Source of the DNA: Nitrospirae bacterium CG1_02_44_142 | GTDB lineage: Bacteria; Nitrospirota; Thermodesulfovibrionia; Thermodesulfovibrionales; UBA1546 | Direction: 5' to 3' | Assembly (NCBI GenBank): GCA_001871685.1 | Contig: MNVK01000075.1 | Location: 1-31,951, forward strand | Length of the DNA stretch: 31,951 bases | In this document: positions 31,435-31,951 of the stretch, piece after piece | Layout of the letters: each line of letters opens with the position of its first letter | Numbering within the stretch: the stretch's first letter is position 1 | The notes under the pieces: generated by a model | The model's input: only the letters and a program-made list of their open reading frames with translations | Told to the model about the DNA's origin: nothing | Databases searched by the model: none | Position numbers and translations under genes: made by a program

Positions 31435-31829
31435 GGGTTGTTCTTGACTCCAATGTTATTATCGCGGCGTTTGCTTCAAGGGGACTTTGTTCAGAGGTCT
31501 TTGAGGTATGCCTTTCAGGCCACAGCATTGTTACAAGCGAACATATCCTGTCGGAAGTAAAAACAAACCTGATCAAAAAAATTCGCCTTCCTGAAAGTAT
31601 CGTAAAAGATATAATGGAATATTTAAGGGACGAGGCTGAAAGGGTTAATCCCAGTGAGTTAACAGACTCGCCATGCCGTGATAAGGATGACAACATAATA
31701 ATCGGGACGGCATTGAGCGGTAATGCCGAATTTATCATAACTGGGGATGAAGACCTTCTTGTTTTAAAGACATATAAAGGAATAGATATTATTACGCCGA
31801 GAGAGTTCTGGAGCAGGCTGAAGGGATAG
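31431..31829 (+). CDS. PIN-domain toxin
   Basis: The 132-residue product belongs to the COG1569-type PIN family of putative toxins, which are Mg-dependent ribonucleases. The acidic active-site residues are visible: D6 (VLDSNV), E42 (LSEVKTNL), the CRDKDDN cluster at 82-88, and D106/D108 (TGDEDLL). The C terminus ITPREFWSRLKG is typical. It is translationally coupled to the antitoxin by an ATGA overlap. The RNA target cannot be read from sequence. Confidence 0.88.
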   Translation: MRVVLDSNVIIAAFASRGLCSEVFEVCLSGHSIVTSEHILSEVKTNLIKKIRLPESIVKDIMEYLRDEAERVNPSELTDSPCRDKDDNIIIGTALSGNAEFIITGDEDLLVLKTYKGIDIITPREFWSRLKG

Positions 31830-31951
31830 ATTCCAGTTCTTGTATTTCTGCACTTGCTGACTTATGACTTTTGCTCTATTGTGCTTTTGTACTCTTTACT
31901 TACAATAGGCTCGGAATTTTGCTCCTGAGCACGAAAACCCATAAAAAACCT

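Noticed and set aside
31830..31951. Possible feature after the PIN toxin
   Set aside because: Within the 122 bases to the window edge I see no gene, clear hairpin with U run, or repeat family member.

Overview
The window is a bacterial chromosome segment of about 32 kb. It most resembles an anaerobic, formate- or CO2-metabolising member of the Nitrospirota (Thermodesulfovibrionia-like) or a neighbouring deep lineage. This rests on gene content: a MEMO1-family protein, a stand-alone AICAR transformylase, a long formate-THF ligase, a selenocysteine NAD-type formate dehydrogenase and a DUF4143 ATPase. It also rests on the style of the short dispersed repeats. The assignment is inference, since no rRNA is present.

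Layout. Positions 70-368 hold tRNA-Val and tRNA-Asp. A DUF4143 ATPase gene (519-1676) follows and is bracketed by copies of the tRNA-Asp 3' end, which suggests integration into that tRNA gene. Positions 1688-11839 are a long minus-strand housekeeping block in three groups: rplI-dnaB-MEMO1; thiL-DUF2062-rimO-M50 protease; and galU-lon. Positions 12062-14389 are a plus-strand fatty-acid synthesis operon, fabG-acpP-fabF. A deacetylase-family hydrolase gene on the minus strand converges on fabF. A purH-type transformylase and a cyclophilin gene then run on the plus strand, followed by a minus-strand BrnT/BrnA toxin-antitoxin pair with its own promoter.

Positions 18146-25709 form a minus-strand C1/formate region: nuoE-like, nuoF-like, fdhA, a cyclic-nucleotide-domain protein and fhs, ending in a clear intrinsic terminator. 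The fdhA gene is one reading frame interrupted by an in-frame UGA at 22257-22259. A SECIS-like hairpin follows directly, so the product is a selenocysteine formate dehydrogenase of about 927 residues. With the diaphorase subunits it should interconvert CO2/formate and NAD(H), possibly also ferredoxin, and Fhs would feed formate into the methyl branch of the Wood-Ljungdahl pathway.

Positions 26002-31121 are a plus-strand series: a response regulator, valS, an unrecognised beta-solenoid-like membrane-anchored protein, and nadC. The window closes with a CopG/PIN toxin-antitoxin pair.

The most striking structure outside the genes is a set of short, mostly palindromic dispersed repeats. They fill many intergenic gaps and also sit in frame inside essential genes (rimO, thiL, valS, fdhA, the deacetylase and MEMO1 genes), where they encode recurring peptide inserts such as NPPLSPLSKGGIKGG and HHPPQAES. 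RimO alone carries about 120 extra residues from three such inserts. One palindrome supplies the valS stop codon.
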